From NCBI GenBank assembly GCA_021234155.1, contig JAJEKV010000062.1, positions 8,076,425-8,140,424 of the forward strand: a stretch of DNA of 64,000 bases, read 5' to 3'. The DNA comes from Isoetes taiwanensis. Its lineage: Eukaryota; Streptophyta; Lycopodiopsida; Isoetales; Isoetaceae. Under the pieces are notes generated by a model. The model was given only the letters and a program-made list of their open reading frames with translations. It was not told where the DNA came from and did not search any database. The translations under genes and the position numbers were made by a program. Shown here piece by piece: positions 10,401 through 19,213 of the stretch (position 1 is the stretch's first letter; the number at the start of each line of letters is the position of its first letter).

Positions 10401-12846
10401 TCAAACTATAACTTCCAATCGAAAGCATTGATAGCACTTGTTCTCATCCACCAAAGACACTTTAATTGAGTGGGAATTCCATCCTCTTGTTACCTCCAAT
10501 ACTCTAGCTAGCCAGAATGGATTCCCAGTTTCATTATCATCAGCTGGGACAACAACAAGCATTCCTTTCTGAATCTCTGAGACAACTTGTTGTGCCGTCG
10601 CGTCTGGGGCCAATATACATGACTCATCATCTTCATCCGAGCTAGGCATTAGTCGTACATGTTCTTCTTGATTCTCAACTTGCATAGGCGTAGTTTGCCT
10701 AGATGGCCAGCTTGAATGCAACAGGTCTTCTACCTTGTGACAAAGCTTGTAGCATGTCACGTTGCTGAGAAAAAAACTGAGGCCACCATAAAGCATCTGC
10801 CTCCCCAAAGTGGTTAGAGCATGACTGAATACTTGTCTCAATATAATCCAATGATTTGTTTGAGTTAAATGCTCTTCCCTCCTTTTTACTCTTTGTGATT
10901 TCTTTCAAGCTCTTTAGAGGCATTTGCTCTGCAGAGAGCATAGAAGTAGTCTCGGGGATGGTGCGAATGAATTGAATACCAGATGTTGGCTGCCACTGCA
11001 AGGATGTGGCATATTTCTTTCCTTGTAAGATGGCCTTGCCATCTGCAAGTGAGAATTTGATCTGATGCTGAAATGTAATGTTTCTTAAGGGCTCAATTGC
11101 ACAGTGACCCAATTGATCTCTCCGAAAAATCCATTCCTTGAAATCGTAAGTTTCTTCCAATATCTCGCTTTCTGGTCGAGGATTGTAGGAATCTTGGATA
11201 ACCTCAATCATTGCTGGCAGGCTGAGAGCTTTTTTTCGAGCAAGACATTTAGAGAACCTACTAAACATCTGATCAATTTGATCGTGTGTATGACCAACAA
11301 GCAGGAAACCAATCTTCAGCTTCTTGAAGATTTGTTTCTCAACTAGCATGGCACAGTAAGCAAACAATGCCTGATTCTTATTCTCTCTTGTCGTGTTGTC
11401 TAGCTGAAGATATAGAACTGGTGGTATATGTTCCAGACTGGAAAGAATCTTATTCAATATTGTGATAGTGAGATTTGGATCAGCATGAATGTTTGGATAG
11501 TTCAAAAATGCCTTGCAAGAGAGTTTTCCATTAAAAAACATAGCACCAACGACATGCAGGTGTATGAAATCTTCTTTAGGAGCATCCTTAGGCACATTGA
11601 CAAAGTGTGGTAGGGTGGTCTTCTTCTGGTCCATTCCACCAATAACAACCGATATATAGTTGAGTGGTTGTTCTAGTGCCTTCTTCCTGTGTTTTGTCAA
11701 TTTTCTCCTTTCCAAAGATTGTTGCTCTCTGTGCTTGTTCAGTTTCTTTTTCAATGCATCTGAAATGAAAACATGTTTAGGAAAAAAAAACCTACCATTG
11801 AGTAGAACTAGGCAAGAGTACGTTGTGGAAGCTTACTTTTAGTGTGAAGTGTCCTTGCATTTTGTCTCTGAGCTTTTAATTTAGAGCATGTAGCACAAAC
11901 AGACATCCGGTGCTTTCTAGGAATAGACAATGGGAGAGCACAGTGAAGTAAGAGTAGCATACATGGCGTTCTCCAGCCTCAACACACAAATCCTTATAAT
12001 TATTGTAGACTTCATGTTTCGTGAAGTTGTCATTCAAGTGGTACATAGGGCTGTTAGGGAGTTTCTCGCAAGACTCCTTGAAGAAACCTTCCATCCAGGA
12101 AACACGTTAAAGGGCATGAATTCTGGATATACTTCCCAAATGGCAGTAGTCATTAATGCCAGGATTCTTGTCAAGCCTTTTCTTCAGGCGATGAAGTCGT
12201 CTGCTGCCTAAAGCATGAATCAATTTAAAGGCCGTTTGACAGACAGTGTGGCCACCAGCTGTGTAAGTAAACTTATCACCATAATCTGGCCGAATATTGA
12301 AGGCTAAGTAGCCCCTTTGGTCTAACAAAGTCATTGAACTGTAGTTGTCACGAATCAACCTTAATTCCTTTAGTCCAATCTTGAGCAAACAACATTGAAG
12401 ACAACAGTGCTTTGTATGTGTTGCCCTCAAGTGACCCTCGTCTATTAGTTTCTTTCTTCTTTGCGATGTACAAGCTTTCTTGTGTAAGTTTCGCTTGAGG
12501 TTTTCACTCGCATGAGCTTTGAATTCGAACATAGAGTCATGTGGCTTTGCTACATCATCATCTGAGAGATCAACATGAGGTGTTTGCATGGGAGCAACAG
12601 ATGGTGTACTAGTAGATGCTGTGAGGTTGGGTGTGGGCAGGTCTTGGAGGGAGTTAGTTTTCCTTTCTCTTGGAAAAAGTAGTCGAGGTTGATGATGTAG
12701 TTGAGCAGCTCCTGAAGTGTCATAGAACATAGGAGTTACATGGCGCTGACTGCTCCCACTTAGTGTAGTATCAGGTAGCGAGATGGATGGAGTTGGAGTG
12801 ATTTGCGCCCGGGAAACCGGGTCTTTTTGGACTATAGGAGACGACT
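10401..12846 (-). pseudogene. DUF7869-type transposase-like gene, broken by indels
   Basis: Read from about 12846 down to 10401. The first block (12846-12107) is Ser/Thr/Pro-rich, then has a Cys-rich THTKHCCLQCC segment and a VC.TAFK.IHALG..RLHRLKK segment. An in-frame TAA at 12107-12109 is followed, in the same frame, by VSWMEGFFKESCEKLP and HEVYNNYKDLC. A one-base shift near 11930 leads to a VCATCSKLK zinc-knuckle-like segment. A 77-base intron (11836-11760, GTAAGC...TTTCAG) joins in frame to the core: SVVIGGMDQKKT, LYLQLDN..RENKN, and VGHTHDQIDQMFSRF. These three blocks are the conserved acidic/histidine core of the DUF7869 family (RNase H-like fold inferred). Another shift near 10720 leads to a C-terminal part with FWLARVLEV. 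The architecture is complete but three lesions prevent translation. Family name from memory. Confidence 0.72.
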
Positions 12847-13170
12847 AAAATAAAATGAACTGGAGGAGGGAGTCCGAGTCGCCTCTCGCTTCGTGGAGGA
12901 ATCAATGGGTGGAGGAAAGTTGCGATGTTCTCGTGGGTCAGTGGGGAGTAAAATGCATTGGTGGGGGCAAACGACGCTTAGGAGCAAAGCGATGGTGGAG
13001 TAAACCGAATGGTGGTGGAAGCCGACGGCACAAACGCCGGCCGGGCTTTGAATGTCGAGTCGGTTTTGTGGCTACTATCCGGGGACATTGGACAAGGTGT
13101 GAAAAGCATTGGAGGAAGGAGCCTCATGAAAGACGGGCGGCGCTTCTGAAGCTTCTCTTTTTCCAGCCAT
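12847..13170 (-). other. Possible first exon region of the DUF7869-like gene
   Basis: On the minus strand an ATG at 13170-13168 opens a Ser/Pro/Ala-rich frame (MAGKREASEAPPVFHEAPSS) that soon meets two stops. A TTTATTTTAG acceptor-like site lies just before the open block starting at 12846. The segment is distinctly GC-richer than its surroundings. A first exon plus an intron boundary is plausible; the exact structure is not resolved. The plus-strand frame over the same bases is Arg/Trp-rich and not protein-like. Confidence 0.3.
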
Positions 13171-13190
13171 AGTCAAGAAGTAGAGTCTCG

Positions 13191-13270
13191 ACGATAAATT
13201 TATACGACTATACGTATGTAAGAGATAGTGAACGGTATAAATTTATACAGAGACGGTATAAATTTATACG
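13191..13270. repeat. Three proximal copies of the 16-bp palindrome
   Basis: Copies of the GGTATAAATTTATACC-type palindrome lie at about 13193-13206 (shortened), 13234-13249 and 13255-13270, the last two 21 bases apart. They sit 20-100 bases upstream of the candidate start of the minus-strand DUF7869-like gene, that is, in its promoter or leader. Confidence 0.75.
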
Positions 13271-13544
13271 AAAACTTCAGATTTCCGTATAGGAAACGTT
13301 ATGGAAAACTGCTATACTAAGAACATACAAAGAGGTATACTTAAGACCAAAGAATGGCTAGTCTATTTCCTATATACGCTTGTTGATTCAAGGCGCCAAG
13401 GCGCCTTTATATATATGCCCAATTTGCTCCTCCCGACAATTATAAGCAATTCCATACGGTCATGGCCACGTAAGTCTCTAACCCGTACCATTTTAGTTCT
13501 GCATCTCTTTTAATCTTTTTACTTTTCTTCTATTTTGGGTCTAT

Positions 13545-13960
13545 GGTATAAATTTATACTGAGGCTGAGATCCCTCGTTATAAATTTATCCCATTGCAGA
13601 ACTCTCTCGGTATAAATTTATACCGCGAGTTCTGCAACGGTATAAATTTATACCTCTCGTGTTCCCTCAGTATAAATTTATACCGCTAGAACTTAGCAAA
13701 GATAAATTTATACCGAGAGACCACAGATGGTATAAATTTATATCGCTAGAAACTTTCGCAGTATAAATTTATACCGAGAGAGTTCTCGCAATGGTATAAA
13801 TTTATATCGAGGAAACGAAGCGTATAAATTTATACCGTTTGAACCTTTGCCGGGATAACTTTAATCCGCTCGTGTTCTTTCAGTATAAATTTATACCGCT
13901 GTATACTCACTCGGTATAAATTTATACCGAGAGACCACCTCCTCGGTATAAATTTATACC
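13545..13960. repeat. Palindrome array 1: 14 units, 28-33-bp period
   Basis: Fourteen copies of a 16-bp perfect or near-perfect palindrome (consensus GGTATAAATTTATACC) start at 13545, 13577, 13609, 13639, 13669, 13699, 13729, 13760, 13793, 13821, 13852, 13882, 13913 and 13945. Five successive starts (13609 to 13729) are spaced exactly 30 bases apart, and the rest 28-33. The 12-17-base spacers vary, but some recur: CTCGTGTTC(C/T)(C/T)TC twice, GAGAGACCAC twice, GCTAGAA twice. In several units the symmetry extends outwards as CTCGG...CCGAG. The 13852 unit is the most degenerate. There is no coding potential. Confidence 0.92.
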
Positions 13961-14198
13961 GAGGATGTGAGGTCTAAAGAAAGGTTTGGAATCATGTTTT
14001 TTAAATAATAGTGGTGTGTTTTAGAGTCTAAATACACCGAAAAAAGGGTACAATAGCCCCAAATTGAGGTTCTTTAAGGCACCATTTTTAGAACTAAAGT
14101 AGTTAAAAATTTGTTAAAAAAACAGTTTTCGTGAAGTAAAACGGGTCTTTTTACACCTTTTCAGCCCCAAGATTGTCATTAAAGGCAAAGGCTAGCAG
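13961..14198. other. Unassigned sequence after array 1
   Basis: AT-rich, no gene or repeat recognised. It ends in a GGCTAGCAG acceptor-like site before the exon-like frame at 14199. Confidence 0.4.
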
Positions 14199-14417
14199 TC
14201 ATCTTCGAAGACACAATCCTATGAACTGAAGGATGTGACATGGTACGTGCACAGGGGAGCGCGAGAACGCTACCCCACTGATGCGTACCTGTACTTGTGC
14301 AGTAAGACAGGAAGGGGGAAGTTTAGGCCTGAGGACTACTACCCCGCTGGTGAAATGACAAGTTTAACGTCCACAGAAAACGAAGACAAACTTCCTGATG
14401 AACTGTGTGAACGATGA
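14199..14417 (+). other. Exon-like open frame, unrecognised protein
   Basis: After an acceptor-like CTAGCAG a 72-codon frame runs to TGA at 14415-14417. It reads SSSKTQSYELKDVTWYVHRG, followed by a segment with YPTDAYLYLC, GRGKFRPEDYY and a polar tail ending DELCER. The composition is protein-like (balanced, Tyr/Asp-rich) rather than random. I do not recognise the family. It could be the last exon of a gene that includes neighbouring pieces, for example an upstream part of the ParB-like locus. Confidence 0.35.
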
Positions 14418-14508
14418 AGGGGATGTAGAGTAAATTCTGAACAGCAGAATGTTTCGTATCAGCATGTGCAAGCCTAAAGATAAGATGTCCACGAATACAT
14501 CTCAGAGA

Positions 14509-14626
14509 ATAACAAGCTTGGTTATGTAAGTATGCGCATCTCCCTTTTTCCTTCGTGGCTTCTCCGTATAACAAGCTTGGTTATGTAAGTATGCGCGTCT
14601 CCCTTTTTTCTTCGTGGCTTCTCCGT
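14509..14626. repeat. 59-bp tandem duplication
   Basis: Two adjacent copies (14509-14567 and 14568-14626) start ATAACAAGCTTGGTTATG and differ at a few bases. The second copy runs directly into a single palindrome copy at 14624-14639. Confidence 0.8.
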
Positions 14627-14639
14627 ATAAATTTATACC
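14624..14639. repeat. Isolated copy of the 16-bp palindrome
   Basis: CGTATAAATTTATACC, one mismatch from the array consensus, stands alone about 660 bases after array 1 and abuts the 59-bp tandem duplication. Confidence 0.75.
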
Positions 14640-14717
14640 GACAGCGGACTAATTTAACCTACACTACCGGACTTAGTGGACATCTTATCTTCAGTGACTC
14701 TCTGTGAAGAGAGAGTT

Positions 14718-15119
14718 ATGGTCAAAGGTTTGTGGTACCCACGTGCTAGGGATGATGTGGAGAAAGAAAGCAAACCGGAAGAGGAAGAGGAGGAAGAGGT
14801 GGTGATGAAAGGAAAGGGCAAGAGGCAAGCCCTGGTTGTAAAAACATAGGCCACAGAAATATCTAGAACCACAAAGGCCTTGACAATCGAGGAATCAGCA
14901 GAAGCGCTTCAAAAGGCTCCTAGGGCAGATGTTGTTTTGAAGCCCTCAGACAGATCAGGTGCTATACTAAAAAGGGTTAAAACCATCATTCATTTACTTT
15001 CGGTTTATGTCAGGAAATTGGGCATTTTAGAGAGCATCCCTTTTACCCGTGTGGCTTTTCCCGTCCGTGAAAATGGCTCCCGCTTAAAAACAATTCAAAA
15101 TTTTTTCCCTCTCTCCTGA
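14718..15119 (+). other. Acidic/basic open frame with one internal stop
   Basis: An ATG at 14718 opens a 43-codon frame (MVKGLWYPRARDDVEKE, then an acidic run of seven Glu and a basic GKGKR patch). After a TAG at 14847 the same frame stays open to 15119 (TIEESAEALQKAPRADVVLK). The strongly charged, non-repetitive composition suggests remains of an exon. I cannot name it, and no splice signals settle its ends. Confidence 0.3.
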
Positions 15120-15244
15120 ATCTCTCCCGAAGACGTTTTTTTTTCCCATTTTCTTCTTCGGCGCCGTTTTTTTTTCGCTTCATCTTCCCTTCTTCCCCGT
15201 TTTCACTCCACCGCCTCTTCTCTTCTCCTTCCTTTCTTCCGGTG

Positions 15245-15852
15245 ATGACAACGGCGCCTCCAACTCTTCTTCCGGCCATTGCTTCTGCCCCCGGCTATGA
15301 CGGCATTGCTTCCATGACGGCATCGCATAGGGAAGAAGCTTTTTTTGAAACACGAACGCTTGGAGCGCCATCGAGCAGTAGCGGTTTTGTAAATCTGATG
15401 CGCAGGGTTATTTAGAATCCAGAGGGCTCCTTCAAATCCCGACCTGTGAGTTTTGGCTCAGCCCAGATGACCTAGGTTGTTTGTTTCTGTTAGGCCTAAG
15501 AAGCTGCGCCTAAGAAGCTAGGCATACTGTAAATGTTTCGAAGGAAACATGCATATGTAGACAGAACTGCAAGAAAGAGGTACGAAATTCATTTGATTTT
15601 TGTTTGTATTGATACTTGTGAAATTTCAAGCTTTGCAATGAATGCTCTTTTTGTTGGATTTCTGGCATCAAATTCTGTAGTTTTGTTATTCATTTTTTTC
15701 TGATTTTTGCATAAAAGTCGTTAACATCTTCAGCATCTAACGTGCTTTGTTGAAGGTGGTTGCAGGTGCTAGATGATGCTCAATCACAGCTTAAAGGCGA
15801 TTAGAATCACGTCATATCCATATACGATACAACACTGCGAGACGGTGCCCAG
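15245..15852 (+). pseudogene. 5' fragment of a citramalate/isopropylmalate-synthase-type gene
   Basis: An exon at 15766-15852 encodes HVISIYDTTLRDGAQ. TTLRDG(A/E)Q is the metal- and substrate-binding signature at the start of the HMGL-like TIM barrel in isopropylmalate, homocitrate and citramalate synthases; the A form suggests the citramalate type. The exon is preceded by TTGCAG and followed by GCAAGC, a GC-AG type donor. One codon of this exon is TAG (15802-15804), so it is broken. Upstream, a pyrimidine-rich leader precedes an ATG at 15245 opening an Ala/Ser/Thr-rich 56-codon frame (MTTAPPTLLPAIASAPGYDG) that would suit a plastid transit peptide. No later exons are visible downstream. It is therefore a truncated gene copy or captured fragment. 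Confidence 0.55.
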
Positions 15853-16630
15853 GCAAGCAATCATCCAACTGTTCTGATCCAGTTGATCCAATTGTTCTGT
15901 ATAACTTGAAACGTAGTTTATGAAGTTGTTATTCCCCTTTGGCAGCATCAATTTCATTGCACAGATACTAGTATTAAAGCATTGGACAATAATAAAAAGC
16001 CCATAGTTCTGAAAGAATCCTTGAGCTTCACATGCAAATGCTACTCTGTAGTTGAATCAAAGCCCCTTAGTCTGATTTTTCTATATCACAAGAATAAAAG
16101 CTTCAGAATCCCAAATCAGTATTTTCAGTTAAGTGGGCATCATATTTTGAGCAGCTTTTGGAATTGATTGATTGTTGGCCTAATTTTGTGAGTTTATCTG
16201 GTTTGGAAAGAGCAGCTCAAAGATCATGAAGGCAGGCTAAATCACGCTTGGCATGATAATGTGCTACAACCTTTGTTGAATGGTCCTTCCCAAATCACGC
16301 TTGGCGTGTATTGCTGCTCCATACCTGCTTCATAACTGCAAAATCATGTGCTTAGTATAGAGAAAAAGCACTGCTATATTTCTCTTCAATGGAATATATG
16401 TTGATAAATCTGGTCAAGCATGTTTGATGCTTTAAGGAAAAAAGACTAATATAGTATATTTTATCTGAGAAGCAAATGTCTCAATGTATTATTGGGCTTT
16501 AATTTTCTAGTTTTTCTATAATAATTTCAATTTGACACAGCTCACAAGGGTTTTAAGTGAGATTTTTTTTAAAGTAATGACAATGTATTTTAATATCAAA
16601 GCAATAATAATTGCCAATAATAATAAAAAA
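15853..16630. other. No gene recognised
   Basis: AT-rich sequence after the synthase-like exon. I looked for the next exon of that gene and saw none. Short open frames here lack motifs. Confidence 0.45.
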
Positions 16631-16633
16631 AGA

Positions 16634-16787
16634 CTGGTTGGTCTAGTGGTAAGGGTGGGGGGTTTGGGGGGCAATGTCCAGGGTTCAAGTCCATGGTAAA
16701 CCAAAAAAAAAAAATTCATGTGCTCCATGGCCCCGCGAGGCCCAAGTGAGCATTAGACAAAAATTAAATTAAATTAAATTAAATATT
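16634..16787 (+). mobile_element. tRNA-derived SINE
   Basis: It starts with a tRNA-like head: box A TGGTCTAGTGG at 16639-16649 and box B GGTTCAAGTCC at 16682-16692, spaced as in an RNA polymerase III internal promoter. A run of A follows, then a body of about 50 bases (CATGTGCTCCATGGCCCCG...), and a repetitive (AAATT)n tail to 16787. The head cannot fold as a normal tRNA (a G-rich run replaces the anticodon region), which argues for a SINE. A flanking target duplication is not clear. Confidence 0.65.
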
Positions 16788-17726
16788 GTGTGTATGAATG
16801 TGCTAATGTCTGTAAATGCTGATCAAACATCAATTTCTTCCTCGTATTTTAAATAATAATTAAAACACCTATTAATTATGACTCAAACATTGTACTTTTG
16901 CATAACAACATGTCAAGCACCACATCATTATATTGAGTAAGGGGTTTGCAAAAGTGGCGTGCTTTTGGGACAGACATAATCCCAATTTAAATGAATGATG
17001 GTTTTAATGAGACGAAGATGTTGAAGCAAACTATTTTATTGACAATGAGCACGATCAAGAGGCCACCAAAAAATGAAGATGGGGTCAGAGTGTTTCAGGT
17101 GAGGAAGTTATACGTGGCACATGTGGCTATCCGAAAGCGGAGAATGCGAAGGAATCCACATGCACATGTGTCGCCACTTGTTGTCATGGTCGATAGAACC
17201 CAGGTCCAGGAGCTGAGGCATTATAGGAAGGCTGACTTCGAGGACTACGCTTATTATGTTCTTGGTGGCACACACAGTTATAAGGCAAGGAAAGAACTAT
17301 CTAAAGAAGAAAGCCAAAACGAGGTCTGGAAGAGCATGGAAGCCCACATATATGTGAGTCTAACAGACGAAGAAGCGAAAGTCATTGTCGTGAGCCACAA
17401 CCTCGACAATGACTTTAGGTTAAAGATAAGCCTTATAGATAAAATCCGCTTCATGCACAGAGAGTATGTCGAGTTCAAACAACTGCATGGAGAGGACTTC
17501 AAGAAGCAGAAGAACAAGCTCCAAGAACTTCGCGAGGCCTGACTGGATGCTGCCTAAGTTACGATTCTGATAAGAAGCCCATCATGGCTGTGAAGCAGTA
17601 CGATAACTACTTCCAACTTGCTTTCAGAGATGGCCAAGTAAGTGCAACCTTTGTATTATCCTTTCAATTCTATGTTTAGCGTGGTCTAGAAGGTGTAGAA
17701 CGGAAGGGAATAATGAAGACGAGAGC

Positions 17727-17966
17727 TGTATAAGTTCGTACCCTGGCGTGGAGCGGTATAAACTTATACCGCGCACCGGAACGGTATAAATTTATACCGC
17801 ACTCCGGAATGGTATAAATTTATACCGGTCCGGACCACAGTATAAAATTATACAGCAGCCTTCCACGGTATAAACTTATACCACAGCCTGGCACGGTATA
17901 AATTTATACCGAGGCCTGGCCCGGTTTAAATTTATACCATGGCATGGACTGGTATAAGAAAGAATT
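17727..17966. repeat. Palindrome array 2: nine units, exact 28-bp period, inside an intron
   Basis: Copies of the same 16-bp palindrome begin at 17727, 17755, 17783, 17811, 17839, 17867, 17895, 17923 and 17951, every one exactly 28 bases from the last. The outer two are degenerate. The 12-base spacers are GC-rich and vary (GCGCACCGGAAC, GCACTCCGGAAT, ACAGCCTGGCAC, GAGGCCTGGCCC and others). The array lies wholly within the intron 17638-18084 of the ParB-like gene. The same intron holds a run of about 26 A near 18009-18033. Confidence 0.93.
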
Positions 17967-18921
17967 TTCTCAAGATGTTCGAGGATGGTGAACTTATGAG
18001 AAAAAACTGCAAAAAAAAAAAAAAAAAAAAAAATAGTGAGACAAGAAAAAAAATATGAGCATTGTACATTGGACGCAAGTACAGGGGCTAAAGAGCAAAT
18101 AAATTTTTGTGCATCACTTAGAGAAAGTTGTGGCCAAAGAATTCACTCTCGATGAAATGGCAAAGGAAGCTAAGACGAAGTCGCCTTTTACTATGTTGTG
18201 TTCTTTTTTTCCTCATTTTGTCTTACAATCTCTTTCTTTTGGTCGGGAAAAGGACATTGTCACCTGCCAATCCAAGTTAATGAAGCAACTAAACCTAGAA
18301 GACTGGGAAGAGTGCAATCTTCTTTATCCAACTTGTACGACAGACATCATAATTAGAGAACACGCAGTGAACTTCAGTGGCTGGGTGAGTTTTGTAGAAA
18401 ACATGTTTTGTCTTCGTGTCTTTGTCTCATAGTTCTCTTTACGTAACAAGAAGAAAGTACGCCGCCAGAAAAGTTCAACCTGGGTTTGTAGGGCCAAAGA
18501 GGAAAGGCAAAGAATGAAGGCCATCGAACAGGGAAAGCAAGTCGCACCAAGCAGTTTTGACAATGGCTATCGAAGATTTACTACGCTTGGTTTCTCAGGA
18601 TCGCTTGGCCAAGGTTGTACAAGGTGATTGCACTAGGTTGGGACCGTGGATGGACAAGCAAAACTTGACAGCCGTGCATAGCCGACATTCCATAACGGAT
18701 TCAAGATTAAAGACCAGCGCTTCATGATGAGGCTTTCACACATGTGCAAGTACGTTTTTTGGATGGCCTCAAGGAAGTCACCCATCAAATTGGCAGTTAT
18801 CATTTTTTCACCCCACCGCACCATGTCGCTCAAACCAATAGGAGCGGCCTCGCAACGCCGGCCAAGATCGCATTTGGTAAGCTTTACATTTGTTCACGCT
18901 GCTTTTCACTAGGAATCCTAC

Positions 18922-18937
18922 GGTATGAATTTATACA
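18922..18937. repeat. Single degenerate palindrome in a second intron
   Basis: GGTATGAATTTATACA differs from the array consensus at two positions. It lies in the candidate intron 18877-19040 of the ParB-like gene, so two introns of this gene carry the motif. Confidence 0.6.
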
Positions 18938-19213
18938 TCGCTGGTGCCTTGCGGTCCATGGGGCGTAAGATCCTAGGCGTATCTATATTTATATATTTTT
19001 CTTATTGCTTCTAGTTTACAATTGCTTTATCTTCTACCAGTCAAGACTAACGCCAAAGGACATGGTAGGGGTCCGCTGATAGTCACCGCCGGGCATTCCC
19101 ATATAGGTTATTACAAAATAAGCAAACACCAAAACCATGGTGCATTTCAATACATAGATCGAGAAGTCGCCAGCCATGCAATGCATTCCACCTTCTTGCC
19201 TTGCAAAAGTTGA

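Larger units (their letters stand above)
16991..19213 (+). pseudogene. ParB/sulfiredoxin-like domain gene, multi-exon, frameshifted
   Basis: The first long frame (16991-17542) carries a ParB-like domain: a VAIRKRRMRRNPH lead-in, LVVMVD, then YYVLGGTHSYKARKEL (equivalent to the ParB G-G/E-R-R-x-x-A motif) and IYVSLTDEEAKVIVVSHNLD (equivalent to the 'LtdeEa..ial..N' helix). After a frameshift near 17545 the exon continues as KPIMAVKQYDNYFQLAFRDGQ and ends at a GTAAGT donor (17638). The next exon starts after ACAG (18085) in the matching phase with GLKS and VVAKEFTLDEMAKEAK. It has one stop from an extra base and ends at GTGAGT (18385). Further exons are likely at about 18492-18876 (GTAAGC donor) and from 19041 (after CTACCAG) to 19213. 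No helix-turn-helix is obvious in the parts I can read. ParB-N folds bind CTP or act as nucleases in other systems; function here unknown. Confidence 0.65.

Noticed and set aside
12855-13172. Plus-strand 105-codon open frame
   Set aside because: Arg/Trp/Gly-rich translation antisense to the likely first exon of the minus-strand DUF7869-like gene; its openness follows from GC-rich sequence.
13545-13960. Reading the palindrome arrays as a CRISPR array
   Set aside because: The architecture (conserved repeat, varied spacer) invites it. But the repeat is only 16 bp, spacers are 12-17 bp and partly recurrent, there is no cas gene, and the surroundings are a plant nuclear genome with spliceosomal introns.
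14479-14689. Inverted repeat GATAAGATGTCCAC flanking the 59-bp duplication
   Set aside because: The 14-bp arms are perfect but nothing beyond them pairs, and no duplication flanks them; could be chance.
15043-15371. Minus-strand Lys/Glu/Gly-rich open frames
   Set aside because: They are antisense to a pyrimidine-rich leader; composition, not coding.
16634-16700. A functional tRNA gene
   Set aside because: Boxes A and B are present, but the arms do not form a cloverleaf and the middle is a G-run; a SINE head is the better reading.
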